Notes: generated by a model not told the origin, from the sequence alone. A stretch of DNA of 64,000 nt from Ephydatia muelleri (GCA_013339895.1 JABACO010000001.1:8474020-8538019); one strand, 5' to 3'. Numbered from the stretch's first letter, positions 48,368 through 61,217 are shown. Translations and numbers: made by a program.

Positions 48368-49679
48368 CTGTAAAGATTCACAGAGAGCACCACCAATATC
48401 ACGTACAACACACCACACAGCCGCATCTTTCCCATAGACACAGAAGCAGAAGAGCCATGGAGACGTTGGCTACCTCCTATCATGCTGATGATATTACTGA
48501 TACATAACATGAACATATGGTACAACAATAAGCAAACTTACAGTGCTATATAACATCCGTACGATTACTGAAAGGGTGCAATCAATGTATGATGCACCAC
48601 ATCATGACATACACCCAGGTAGTATACTGAGTCAAGAGAATGACCAGGAGCAACAAGTTTAGCAGACAAGGGTCATAAAAGGAATTGGCAAAGAGATGAG
48701 AAAGATTCACAGAGGGTAGAGGAATCTTGAGGGAGGAGGAAAGGGTAACATGGGCTGAACTAAAAACCCTCACCAGCTGTCTTGTTGGCATCAGTGAGCT
48801 CTCTGTGCACAGGTCTCAGGAGATGTACAAGGTATGGAGCAATGTCCTCACTGCCCAGGTCCTGGGACACAGCTGCTATCCACTTCAACACACACAATGG
48901 CTACAGGCAGATAAAATTTTACACGATAACACTATGAGGAGTGGATGTTTACAACATGAAAACAAATTGGATCTAGACCTAGAGGGGCTCTTTGGGATGG
49001 TTGCTGGCTTCCAGTCTTGCAATCCTACACATCTTCTGAATAAGCCAGAGCAGATCTCTAGGCTTAGCTCCCTTGGCAACAATTGCCACTGTCGATTGTA
49101 ACTTCTTCCTCCTCCCCATTCTCTTCATCGCTGGTTCCCTTGTGCACTCCAACAGCACCATCACCGTACCCCACATCCTCTGGACAGAGGTGATCAGGGT
49201 GCAGATCTTCTCCAGGGTGAGCAGAGAGTAGAAGAGGAGGTGCTCCAGCTGGTGGGTGGGGCTAGACCCTCCCCCTCTTCCACCAGCACACCTCCCTCCT
49301 CCTCCCCATGGTACAGGTCCAGACAGGTGAAGAGGGAGGGCAGGAAGGTGGAGAGTCTCTTCTCAAAGGCCTTCCCCTCCATCTCCACCAGCAGGCCAAG
49401 GGACTGGGCAGCAAGCCTCTTATGGAGCAGCTGTGGATGGATGTGAGGTGTGACGTAATGGACAGCAAGGGCAGGGGGGAGGGGGGGTGGGGTACAAGGA
49501 TTCTAACCTTGTCATGGCCAAACCACAGCTTATCAGGGAGACCATCTCGCTTCTCCTCACCGTGTCAACCTACACAACAAAATAATGTATGTGTGCCACA
49601 CAAACATGTATGTGTGTGTTGGTTTCATCCTGTACCTTCTGAATGTTAGAACAATAGTGTAATCTTTGGGTTTAAATGA

Positions 49680-50110
49680 CTAGCGCATGCGTGGTGCATT
49701 TATTGGAATCGATTTGGCGTGTTTTTGTGTATTGTTGGGTCGTTGGTTCTCGGCCGCGTTTCCTTACACTGAAGTAATATCTTTATTGCCTCCGCAATCA
49801 TCTGTCTACATGTGGACGACTCGTCATTCACCAGTTGGGAGACCAGAGGGACAAAGAAGAAGCTGGCATCTCTGTTCAGAACTTTCTACAGAACAAAAAC
49901 AGCAAGTGTTGTACAATCATATCATACATGGTTATGGACCCTGTTCAATACGTATAGCAGGAAATATTGGATATTGAAAACACTTGCGATATACATCACG
50001 CATAACAAGAGGCATCAAAGGAAAGTTTGGTATACGAAATGTTTGTGTCCTTCCAATCCTAATTCACAAAGATTGCTCCTCTAATGTTTCCCACTACACT
50101 GGGTGCTCAA
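49680..50110 (+). other. insert-like open stretch inside UTP20 region
   Basis: Plus-strand frames (FSAAFPYTEVISLLPPQSSV; QQVLYNHIIHGYGPCSIRI) lie where UTP20 has no exon. No family was recognised. It could be an intron insertion or a fragment of another gene. Confidence 0.3.
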
Positions 50111-51514
50111 ATCAAAAACTAACACACGTACTAAACACTCCTCCTTACCAATACAATCTCTCCCTTTCTCCAATAAGTACCTTTATAACCCTCCTTCTCT
50201 GCACATGCCACTTAACCCCTCTCAACCCTGCATTCAAATGTACCTCTGGGAACTTCTTGAAGACTATTACCAGGAACTCAAGCACGGACTCCCTACCACT
50301 CTGTTCTGCATAGCTGGTTAAACACACACCATTGTTACACAGCACACAGGGTTCCTCATATGCACACCACATACCCTAGGTTTTTTATGTACAACTCAAG
50401 GTAGGTCTGCAGTTATTTCCCCAATGGATAGTCCAACAGGAACTGCATGACAGCCTACCATACAAAATAGAGATAAAAGATCACATACTAGTTTTCTATA
50501 AGATGCCCACCTGTCTACATTGGGAGCGAACACCATCTGAGTCAGAAGTGATGGACAGTTCTGCATGACATCATAGTTCCTTCACGATGAGTTTACGTCC
50601 TATAATAGCCTGCACACACACACACACACCACAGGAAGACAAGATACAGTGAGAACCTATTGGGCTGTGCACAGTCCCCAGACCTTGAAAAGTGGAAAGG
50701 CAGTACTGTGGCGTCGGTAGTCCATGATGTCCTCTTCCACAAAGGTCAGCAGATGTCTCAGCTCCTCCTCCTCCACCTCATACTGGGGGAAGTCCCTCAC
50801 CACCACTGTCATGGCCTGAGGTGTGGGGAGGAGAGGAGAAGGATGGGGAGTAATACCCATGTACAGTATAAACATCTGCGTTCACTCATTCCTTGTCACA
50901 ATATTGAAGTAGAGTAGACATTAAAATTAAAGTAACATTCTGATTTTATGCAACAATAGTGCTTTTTCCTGGCATGACAAAATAAAGATACTTTGTCAAA
51001 AAGCACAAACAATGGCTAAACAAGGAAATAGCAGCATCTCGCTATGGAGATTGAGTGGCAGCCATTTAACTTGGTATATTGGTTGGTATCAACGGTTGTG
51101 AAACAGAAAGTAATGCTGCCGAACAAAAAAGCCATTTAAAGTACAGTAGCATTGGATAGCCTCCAAAGGTACATTAGAAAAGCATGTTCTATGGTTTACA
51201 AATAACTCCAAACTGAAACCTACCTTGAAGGCTGCCACCACCAGTTCTCTGTTGTTGCCCACGGCAGCAGCACCTGCTCTTGCATAGCGACGGAGGATGT
51301 TAAACAAACTGGTTGCTATGGAGCCAATATGGGTGACCAGAGAGGGGAGGGGCATGCGCACCACCCATATAAGGCAGAGGGCAGCCCGAGAGGTGACCTT
51401 TACATCTTGGGAGGAGAGGGTCTGAGAGAGGAGGGACACAAAGGGATCCAGCATCCCTAGGTGCTGCTCAGAGGAAGAGTCAAACTTATTGTGCTTCAGG
51501 TTCATCTGGAAGAG

Positions 51515-51572
51515 CTGTGTGTGTGTGTGTGTGTGTGTGTGCTGTGTGTGTGTGTGTGTGTGTGTGTGTCCA
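51515..51572. repeat. (GT)n microsatellite in a UTP20 intron
   Basis: GT dinucleotides interrupted once, immediately upstream (gene sense) of the 51224-51514 exon acceptor. Confidence 0.9.
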
Positions 51573-52099
51573 TGTTACTGTCATAGTAATGATAATACAC
51601 TATCCCTAAACCTTGTTAATTAGCCTAAACAATCATTAGAATGAATAATGGTGGAACAATCAAAAATATCTAGACATGCAAGTACGCAGCACATACAAAG
51701 TCTCAAGACAATAGACTTCTGACATCACAGGCTGATCAAATGGGAATAGCCATAACTTGACACTGATTGCACAACACACGTTGTATTGTGTACTGCAGTT
51801 CTCTAAAATAATGTAGTACACTCACGATGTTATGGCATTAGAACAAGGATGTACATGCGAACAATTTGAGCAGAACAGTGTATCTTTACAAAACCACATA
51901 TTTTATAACTCCTATGTAACAGGTGTCCGTGAATCCAATTATTGCATTTGCGTCTAATTGCCAACACTTAATATTTATGGAAACTGTACATGCAAAATTT
52001 TAAAAGACTAATCTTCAAAAGTGATATGCAATACAGAACGCACACCATGCATTCTAGTTTTTCATTATGCCCTAAACACAGAGGGTCAATTGCACTCCC

Positions 52100-52410
52100 A
52101 CAGTCAATGCACACACATATATACACACACACTAACAATGCACAATGCACACACACAAACACATACGAACACACACATGAACACACACACGGACACATAC
52201 ATGTACAAATACATGCACACACACATGCACACACACACACTCACATGAAGTGCAAACTCGGTGACTATGTATGCTGCCACACTGCCCCAGAAGACAGGCT
52301 TGTGACCACCCCTGGCTGGTGCAGGAGGGATGAAGTAGATGTTGGAATGTTGAGGAGGTGCTGATGATTGACTCAATGTGGTAGTGACCCTGAAAGTGTC
52401 CACACACACA

Positions 52411-52475
<65 letters not shown>

Positions 52476-52485
52476 CACACAGGAT
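52100..52485. repeat. (CA)n tracts flanking a UTP20 exon
   Basis: CA-rich runs at about 52105-52243 and 52400-52480 flank the exon 52245-52390. Long Cys/Val frames on the minus strand are artefacts except for the exon itself. Confidence 0.9.
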
Positions 52486-53555
52486 AAGATAATGCACAAC
52501 ATTGGACAAGCACACAAGTACATGTACATATCCTTGTAAATACCTAGCTGGTACATGTGCACCATATCTGATCTCCTTCCCCTTTGAATGTACAAGCATG
52601 CCACAGCCTTATAGCTACGAAGTGGAACCTCTCTAATCTGCACACCCAGAAACGGACTCCTTGATCATACACAGGCTTACTATTTGCAGAGCCACAAATT
52701 GCTCTTTCTATATTAAACATTTTTAATCCCTGAAATACAGACAACCCAGTGATGACACTTCGGCAATATTCCAACGGCGTCACTGTATACAACACTATAC
52801 ATCACTGATACAATACGCGTGCATGTACACATATACATATATCATTGACCAATGGCTATATTTAGCACTTCACATACTCTACACAACTCCAGACTACATG
52901 CAGTAATGAACGTTGTCTCCATGGTACGAGTGAAACTGTTTGCAATTATGTACGTTGCTACTAATCTCTGACTGAACATGATGCATTCAATTTTTATAAG
53001 TTAAATGATTACATCACTTAAAGTACAGATAACACAAGTGAATGCACATCGCTGCGACAAAAACCTCCTTTCTCCCACCCTGCACATTCAACCATACCCT
53101 CTTCCCAACCCACACTCACCCAGTGTTGCTGGTCAGCTGTAGGATGCTCTCCCTCACCAGGCCATGCACAAACACCAGCAGGGCTAGGGCTGGGGCTGTG
53201 AAGAGGTCGTTCCTCATGACCCCCTGCCCCACCCTCCTAAACACCTCCTCCACCACACGAGCCATGCGGGCACTCTGCTTCTCCTCCAACACCTGGGCAT
53301 TAAATAAAAATAGTGACGACACAGAATGCAATACAAGTCTGCTAGCGATTGCAGGTTGTTTGCGTGTTGCAGTAAAGGGTACCAACACTGGTTCTGTTTA
53401 TATCGTCTGAGCGAATGTGTGAATGTGTGGTGCAATGATCTGAATACATGTAACATATACATTGTCCAGTGCTGTATGTATTCACATGGTTGTAGATGCT
53501 CGATAAAAGCTCTCATTCAAACTGCACCAAAATCTAGGGTGCTAATACACACATC

Positions 53556-53668
53556 CCATCACAATGTGTGTATGTTAGTGTGTGTATGTTAGTGTGTGTA
53601 TGTGAGTGTGTATGTGAGTGTGTGTATGTGAGTGTGTGTATGTGAGTGTGTGTATGTGAGTGTGCATG
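53556..53668. repeat. GTGTATGTGA-type tandem repeat
   Basis: About 110 bp of a TGTGTGTATGTGAG-like unit, in a UTP20 intron. Confidence 0.9.
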
Positions 53669-54011
53669 GATCATTACCTGCTTAGGTACTGACAGGAGGT
53701 CAGGGAGGAGGTGTGGGGATAAGTACTGAGCTGTGATCTCGTAGGTGTTCAGACTCTGAGGTGTCTTGCTTTCCGGTATCTTAGCAACCAGCTCTCCAAT
53801 CCAATCTCCCTCTCTTCTGTTGGGAGACCTTTTCGGCAATCTATAGAACGGGAGGAGGGGGAGAGTATTATGGGAGAGGGAATGAACTGAAGCCACACCC
53901 ACCATGCTAATGAGTTGCATGCAGGAGTCAAGGTCCCCTGCTTTGAGGACAGGAGAAAACACCTTTCAACAGGCTGTGAAGACCAAAGGCCAATACGTGG
54001 AGCTGTGTGGA

Positions 54012-54118
54012 AAGAAAGTACACATCACATGAGTCACATGACATGGGTCACATAACATGAGTCACATGACAAGGGTCACATGACCTGGATCACATCACAT
54101 GGGTCACATGACACAAAG
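54012..54118. repeat. GGGTCACATGACAT minisatellite
   Basis: About ten half-units of TCACATGACATGGG-type sequence in a UTP20 intron. Each contains the E-box-like word CACATG or CATGTG. Confidence 0.85.
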
Positions 54119-54474
54119 AGTGGTTATAGGAAAGATTCTTTTAATTAATAACTTTAGAATCAGGATTGGATTATAGCGAAAGACTAAATTGTAGAACCGA
54201 AAAGGTATACATATCAAGGAAATCAGACATAATAATAATGCAGGCAATGGTGGTTACCTGGTAGCTTCTGGTGAGTAACTCTTTCATCTCCTTGATCACA
54301 TACTGCAGGTACCTGGGTCCCAGAATGGTGGCCATCTTTACCAGTGTCTCTCTAGCCACGTCGCGAACATCTCGTGATCACTGTGACACACCTTCATCAG
54401 AAGGCACAATAACCAGATTTAATCCATAATCAGCTACTCAGTTGGAAAGGTGAGTGTGGAGGGTTGATTCCTAC

Positions 54475-54850
54475 TTGTTATGTGCGTTGTGGATACAAAA
54501 TGCGCATGTTTGTAGAAAGTCTTTGAGATGTGTCTGCGGGGGTGGTGTGCAGTATGTTGAAGGCATTTCAGGGGTGATGAAAAGGGGGTAAAAAAATAAA
54601 CTGTAGCCACCATGTACGTAATTTAGAAGTATGGAGGATACACAAATAATTAATGAACTGCATGCTAATAATGTGGAGCCACCATGGCTGCTACAATGGT
54701 CACAACTCCATCGCCACTGCATTCTGCACTAACTTCGAACCATAGACCAAGGGATAGATTAATTTTGAATCTGGTTGGTTAACAATGGAAGCACTTGTGT
54801 GTACATTGGTGTTCTTGAATTCAAGATAAAACACATATTGTACATACATA
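54475..54850 (+). repeat. dispersed repeat B, copy 2
   Basis: Homologue of 11775-12140. It sits directly at the point where UTP20 homology ends, so it may be linked to the 5' truncation of that gene. Confidence 0.8.
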
Positions 54851-55388
54851 TTAATTAACGTATCAATTTCACATGACAAGTGCTACAATATCAAAACAAG
54901 TAGTTTATATTGTTCGAACAGCAACATCATTTTTTTTATTTTTCGAAATGTGCAGCATTGGGGGAGAGGGGGGAGGGGTGAATCAAGCTTTTAAAAAGCA
55001 CCTGAATTTACAACAGAAGTTGTATGCAATTACATCTGCATTTCAGCTGCTCCTTTCATATGAGCTGACAAAAGTTGGCAAGTGGTTAGACTTGTCAAGA
55101 CAACTGAGGCCGCTCTATGGTGTGCATGGTGGGTATGCAATAGTGTGTAACTGCCATACTCTCCTCGCTCGATGTATAAGTTGGCAGGCTGTGTGCTACC
55201 GTACGGCAACGCCAACGCGGCACACACTTTGTGAAATTATAGCTACCGGATGCGATACACGACGATACGATTTGACATCGCGACGACAACACTAATCTTA
55301 ATATTGGCAGAAAGATAAGCTTTGTCACACGTAATTTGAGCCCTAGCGCACTTCCGGTTCCGTACGTGCATAAACCCCTGCATCAAAA

Positions 55389-58300
55389 ATGGCAGACGGT
55401 AATGTCGATTAAAGTCTTTGCCGATCAATGTTGCATCTTGTCTTCTTAATTGGTCTTCTTTGCCTTTCAGCTACCTTACGCGAAGAGATAGAAAAAATCG
55501 ACGCAAAGTTTGTGTCTTTGTTCAACAAGCAGGATGCCGTGGGAATTGCGGAGCTGTATTCAGTTGACAGCAAGATCATGCCCAATGGAATGGATGTACA
55601 GAAGGGACGAAACGGTACGCGATCCATTATGCATGCTGCTGCATGCATGTAGCTGGATTTCATTACGGCTTTACGCTGTAGCGGCTTTAGTATTTACGGA
55701 TTACATGTCGCGTGTGATACACCATCGGATGCCTGAACATGACAGTATATGTGTATGTGTATAATTGAGACACCGTGCCCTACAGGTGGCAATCCAAAAA
55801 TAGATTTTAGTGTATCTCTGAGCTCCTTAGGATAGTACCTAAAACTGAGGATCCACGAAGCACGGATTGCTAGACAAAAGAAGTGTCGTGGAGAATGAAA
55901 AGTCACGACTGATCAGATGGAATCGAACTCTAGACTATAGCAGGCGAAGCCATTATAGCTACGTCGTGCGGAAGTGCTTCCGCGTTGCGATAAAACAAGC
56001 AACCCTTACGAATTCCTGTGGGCAAAAGTGTAGACTATACAACACTTAAACGGTTTCGCTAAACAAGTATTGCGGGCAATATTACGCAGTTGCCCTCGAA
56101 AGAGTTTCCCGCACCACATTAGGCCACCCCAAACTAATCTGGTCCATCTCATTATATTTATAGCACGCGGGCGGGTGGGCGATTATGACTTTCAGGACTT
56201 CGTTATTCCGCTCCAAGTAACGTACTACTCATTTGCCCATTCATTGTCTGTATATTGTGACTGGTCGTCAAATTGGCAGCTTAGTATTGCTTTATACAAA
56301 TGTAGCATAATCTCCTTTGGAAGTCATGTAGCTCCTGACACATTGTACTCATCCGGGGTAAATTTGAAGCATTTATCTTCTATTAGGGATCTTGATATTT
56401 ATCTTTCATCTGATTTGAAGCCTGGAAACCATTGGTCATTTATATTGGCAAAAGCGTACTTTAGATATTCACTGCTTCTAAGAGGATTCCAAACTAGTGA
56501 TGCTAACACTCTAACAGGTTTTTTAGAACCTATGTGAGGCCACTTCTAGAGTTTAACACTGTCACGGCTCCCTATCGCTCATTATACAGCAACTCCCGTA
56601 GTATGAATGAACCGAGCTTATTCCACACCACAAAACATTACATACCCCACTTTGGGTAAACAACAGAGTTGCATGCATGAATGAAAAGGGTTCAAGACCC
56701 CAATACAGCACATGAAATTTGGTTCAGTTTAAAGTAGAGACTGAGCTCAGCGTCCTTCAGCCATCACAAACACTCCTCCTTGGTTGCTTAAAGACATCGA
56801 ATTGCGTTCTGTGTCTCTTCACAAGACCAATTTGCAAACGTACAGGCTTCCTCTCATGGATTGTGCATCTCGGTTAGCAAATCTTGGATTATCATCATTA
56901 CAATAGTGTCATGTTTATTTTGACCTTGTAATGTGTTATCAAGTTGTGAGAAAGCTTGTGGATATTGATGCATCTGAGCTGTTTACAGTCACTCCTAACG
57001 TACATTCCAACCAAGGAAACTCTTGCAAGCTACGGACCATTTCTATACCTCATCGTGATTTTTCTACTTATTACACTTTACTTGTCGCATAATACCCATT
57101 CCTGAACATGTCATAACTGAGCAAAAGCTTGTCACTAATCTCAAAATTATTGATCTGTCCCATTTTTGGAAATTGTATCCCTTTCAATAGGCAGTATGTA
57201 AGTGCATTATTTTCGTGCCAGTACTTGCCTCTTCAGTGTGTTACTTCGATATTGCACTGCATCACTTCTAGTACAGCAGTCCTAGTGGATGAGCAAAGAA
57301 AGCACTTTGCCAATGACCAATAATGCCACACTTTGGGTTGGACTTGCATTCCCGTGGCTGTTGAGTGCTTAGGTAGCTGGGGTTCTGAAGCTAGACAAAC
57401 CGTCACACGTTTAGCCTTGTGTCATTCTTTCAGCCTTCCAGGCCCTAAGTCTAAAATCTTGATGGATCTCTATGGAAAGCTGAACACAACCCTTGTTAGA
57501 TGTAACTCAAGGGCACTTCTAGCTACATCTATAGATAGTTATGTCCCATGACGCTATGTTTATGTTACTTGCATGCTTTCCAGTAGATGTAGTGTTCCAG
57601 TATTATTTGTTAATCTATTGTACTGAATGTAAAATAGGTATGTACATATATACATATGGATTATATATTAATAATCTATACGTATAGCGCTTTATTTTGG
57701 CATCACCAGGCCTTCGAATCTCTCACTGTTCAGTTGCCTGGATACACCCATGCACCCATGATGCATGCAGGCATGCAAATCAAGAGCACTATTATATACC
57801 AACCACATTCCTTTTGTATTTATAACGTCTGGTTTTTAGGGTATTTAGAAAGCCTATAATACCCTCGAATGGATACATGCATGTAATTAATATATTTGAT
57901 CCGAATATAATAGTGCATAATGGCACTTGTCAAAAGGCACACAGTGCAGTGTTACGTATTTGGTATGAGGCCACATGGCTTTATTTCTGTTGAGCTCAAA
58001 TAAAGGAAGCACATAGTGTTGCAGGCTGTGTCATAGAATGTGCAAATGCACCACATGCATGAGTGTACTTGCACAAATGTGTGAGTTCGCGATGCAATGG
58101 TCTCTTGTGAGCTGAATAACGGGATCTAGCAGTGTTGTAATTTCAACAAATTGACTCACCACTCCCCCCCACTGCCAATCCTAGAGAAGAACAATCCTTA
58201 TCCTTGTCTTTGAAAGTCTAAGAGTAGAATTATGAAGTAATCTCTGCCCCTCAATTCAATATACATGATTTCAAAAGCACATGCGAGGTTTCTATTTCGC

Positions 58301-61217
58301 ACACCTTCGTTGCTTATTGTACTATGAATGTACAAATAATACAATTACATACTGTAGGAATGGCTCACAGGACACCCACCTTTGTTGCACACTTTGATGT
58401 TTCATCCCACAATAACATCACGTTTGTTTGCACAGATTTGCCAAATTGAAATCTAATGTAATATATTAAGTATTGCTTAGATGCGTAACAACCGTCGGGT
58501 GATGGCAGTTACCTGGTTGAAAGAACCTGAGTAAAGGGATGTAGCTGCATGTAATAAGCAAACTTGGTTTGGTGGTGGTATCAAGATCAATGCACATGTA
58601 TGATACACTTCAGTATCATATTATGCACACTCCCCTGCACTTGCAGCCCAAAAAGCAAAATATACAGTAATGGGGAAACACAGCACAACTACACAACTGC
58701 ACACACATTCACATACATCTGCACACTACACATGAATAAACAAACACATGCACATATACTGACCAACATACACACATGTGTAGGATAGGTTTTTGCATTT
58801 GTACATCTGAAGAAAGTAGCCATTGTACCAGAACTACTCAATTTATTAGCTACAAATGCAACTATTTCCAAGACAAATAAAGCAATATGGCAATGCTACA
58901 TTCCATTTAGGGCACTCACAATCTAGTCTTCTACATCAAACATGTTATCATCACCATCATTGTCATCGTTAGAAGATAGTCACCTTCATCAAGGATATGT
59001 AGCCCTCTATGACTTCACCAATCCGGCAAATGTGTGTAACTTTATATACTTCTTGACAAAATACCTGCCCATTAGAATGAATGGAAGCCTGACAAGAAAA
59101 CATGTGATCATGATGTACCATGCAAATCACTAATACAAACTTCCGAGTTGCAAGGACCGGTCAAGACTGGACCACACATGAGACATGTTACAAACATAGC
59201 ACAAAAAGGACCCTAGCGTTTAGTGGATAATAATGAACTTAGTATGAATGTTACTATCTATGCAATTCAGCATGTCTTCGTTCATAAACATTGGTAGCAG
59301 CTACATTTGCCCAATTCAATCATGTGAATCACACCATTTCTACTGAATGTACATGTCAAGCAAACAAGTAGCTTGAGAATAGTTAGAATATTAAATGATT
59401 TAATCTTGTTAGTGGATCTGACTACCAGCAATCTGTACAATGCACACTAAAGTAAATAACTGACTGATTTAATGGCATTCAAATGATATATATATATAAA
59501 GTTACTTAGCTAACATCAATTCTGATTCAAACGGGGGGCTCGATCATTACAATCATGGCTCAGGGTGAATATTATTTTAAAATTTTGCCAGCTTATTCAT
59601 TATTTGTGTTACATGAAGAAATACCAAAGCAACTGTATTAAAAGATTCATGCAATCCAGATCAACATGAATCATAGAACTGCGTTGAACCTGTCATTAGT
59701 GCGGCAGAGCCTTAACTCAGGTCACTTGTCAGCCATGACTCCATACAAATTGGGAATCCCTCTCCCTCCCTCTCTTGTCTCTCTTCTTCTCCCTCCCCTA
59801 TGCTCTCCCTCCCCCCTCGCTCTCCCTGTCCTCTGTTTCTCTCTCTCCTTCCTCCCTCTCTCCTTCCTCCCTCTCTCTCCCTCCCTCCCTCCCTCTTTCC
59901 TCCCTCTCTCTCCTTCCCTCCCTCCCTCTCTCTCCCTCTCCCCTCTCTCTCTCCCGATTGTTTGAGAAGGCAAACGAACATGGGTAACTTGTTTGCATGT
60001 ATAATTCTGTTTTCCTGAGCAAGCTGTCAGCACTATTAAATATTGCAACTAGTAATGCTGCTTGCAACGTGTATCAAAAATTAGGTAGCTCCTTTTGTTG
60101 CATTCATTTATCCCTATATGCAGGTGTGGCGAAGGTATATCAGAACATGTTTGATGCCGGTGGTGCTACTATTAAAGTCACGATTGATGAGGTCGGGCCA
60201 CTTGATGCCAATATTGGAATGGCCTATGAATTTTGCCACTTCTTGATCTACAAGAGTGATGACTCAGTACTATTTGATGGGAAGTACGTTTTATAATTAT
60301 TGGTAATGATGTGTACTAGATTGGTCTTGCACAATCCGAGAAATGCCTGCATGCTTAACTCTTTGGACGCCGTGCTATAGTTCATATATTCATGCATGCA
60401 TGCATATACACACAACCGTTATGATTTCTACATGACAGTGTAAGTAATACATGCGTAGATCGCAACTTCATGATGCATGTATGCATGCAAATACTTGCTG
60501 CACTTGTGACCTTATAAGTACATGACATGTTTGATTACTTTACAACTGTAGTGCTTATGTTTCTTCTGAAGAGCACATTGTTCAGATGACTTCACTAATG
60601 CTATTTACTCCCAGAACAAGAATGTGTGTCCACATTAGTGTAGTACATCATATTTCAACACTCCATCTCCATCTGCCTTTTTCCAGTTCATAATAAGTAT
60701 GGTTTGTTACAACCGTAAGTGTGAAGTAATGATGGACACACAAGATCCCAGTGCCCCTCCTGGGTTTGACTTCAGCATCTACATGCATATGGCTGGTTTA
60801 CATGCATGTCACTGAATTGCATGTATGTAAATCTACAACATGGTATTCAAAGCGATTCTGTGTAATAACACAACACTGACATGCATCACACAGACGATTC
60901 TATGGTTGTGTGACAATGCATATATATATGCACTTGGCGTTCAAAGAGTTAAGCTTAATTTGAATTCATCAGTATATATTTATAATGCAGTAATGCCTAT
61001 GCAAAAGTTAATAGAATTTCAAGGCACTAGCTGTTGATATCACTATGGTGCACACTGCATGACTTACTCAAGATTTTTGAATATTACATAAGTACATCAG
61101 GTTATAGATCTTGCTGCATGTAAGCTTATGATTTGTATCTACAGGTATGTGGTACTCTGGAAAAAAGTGGAAGGCCAATGGTATATCTACAATGACATCA
61201 TCAACTTCAACAAATAA
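55389..61217 (+). CDS. DUF4440 / SnoaL-like (NTF2-fold) protein
   Basis: Four exons join to an intact 128-residue protein: 55389-55398 (ATGGCAGACG), 55471-55614, 60124-60283 and 61145-61217 (stop TAA). All junction phases agree. Readable parts are EEIEKIDAKFVSLFNKQD, GIAELYSVDSKIMPNGMD, VAKVYQNMFDAGGATIKVT and VVLWKKVEGQWYIYNDIINF. The helix, then AELY..D..I.P.G, then the C-terminal W-x-KVEGxWyiynD strand are typical of the DUF4440 (SnoaL-like) branch of the NTF2-like superfamily; the length is normal. There is no signal peptide, so it is probably cytosolic. Family members are small cone-shaped dimers with varied or unknown ligands, so no reaction is assigned. The second intron (about 4.5 kb) holds LINE remains and a CT-rich tract. 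Confidence 0.9.
56070..57130 (+). mobile_element. CR1/L2/Jockey-like LINE fragment
   Basis: The end of a reverse transcriptase and the downstream segment are readable in pieces: NWQLSIALYKCSIISFG, LSSIRDLDIYLSSDL, LAKAYFRYSLLLRGFQT, RTYVRPLLEF, then LANLGLSSLQ and LVDIDASELFTV. These match the APE-type LINE pattern (KC..L..G, LG..L...L, YVRPLLE, RR/LVDID). It is 5'-truncated with several frame changes and lies in the second intron of the DUF4440 gene. Confidence 0.8.
57180..57560 (+). mobile_element. LINE 3' end fragment, RLE-type family
   Basis: Contains EQRKHFAND, then LGWTCIPVAVECLGSWGSEA and LMDLYGKLNTTLVRCNSRAL. It corresponds to the end of the 40.8-42.1 kb LINE. It lies directly after the CR1-like fragment, an unrelated LINE. 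Confidence 0.8.
57561..59750. other. intronic DNA, no gene recognised
   Basis: Part of the second intron of the DUF4440 gene. Short frames only; includes CA-rich words near 58680-58780 and a (TA)n run near 59488-59500. Confidence 0.5.
59755..59955. repeat. (CTCC)n pyrimidine tract
   Basis: About 200 bp of CTCCCTCT-type sequence within the DUF4440 gene's second intron. Confidence 0.95.

Larger units (their letters stand above)
45300..48610. repeat. three-copy tandem duplication (about 1.1-kb unit)
   Basis: Three related blocks centred on ankyrin exons at 45.5, 47.1 and 48.3 kb share long stretches of text (TTTCCCATAGA..CAGAA, CTCCTRTCATGCTGATG). The spacers 46300-46960 and 47400-48060 are near-identical to each other over about 650 bp. 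The first and third blocks share extra 3' flank (GATTACTGAAAGGGTGC), so exchanges were not simple. Confidence 0.85.
48774..54450 (-). pseudogene. UTP20: UTP20 C-terminal region, frame-disrupted
   Basis: UTP20 is a HEAT-repeat scaffold of the nucleolar small-subunit processome. The minus strand carries its last third or so: VRDVARETLVKMATILGP (to 54258), LHVLAFGLHSLLKG and KAGDLDSCMQLI (about 53.95 kb), LVAKIPESKTPQSLNTYEI (53.8 kb), VEEVFRRVGQGVMRNDLF (53.2 kb), NIYFIPPAPARGGHKPVFWG (52245-52390), MLDPFVSLLSQTL..LCLIWVVRMPLPSL (51224-51514), LLTFVEEDIMDYRRHSTAF (50684-50815), SGRESVLEFLVIVFKKFPE (50244-50313), EMEGKAFEKRLSTFLPSL (49.35 kb), LLWLIQKMCRIARLEA (49.05 kb) and WIAAVSQDLGSEDIAPYL (48.85 kb). 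The order matches the human protein. N-terminal exons are absent. Lesions: single-base shifts near 54.37, 53.96, 53.79 and 49.25 kb, an in-frame TGA flanked by shifts near 50.57 kb, a TAA near 50.42 kb, and about 130 residues missing before LLWLIQK. Confidence 0.85.

Noticed and set aside
45435-48530. A continuous ankyrin-repeat protein from three exons
   Set aside because: Only the middle exon is intact; the flanking copies have altered length or frame, so one joined product is not supported.
49680-50110. Candidate independent gene inside UTP20 region
   Set aside because: Open frames are short and shift repeatedly; no motif or splice chain. Kept only as a low-confidence note.
55900-55935. 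tRNA-like GGAATCGAACTC word
   Set aside because: No cloverleaf could be folded around it: no matching acceptor stem or anticodon arm.
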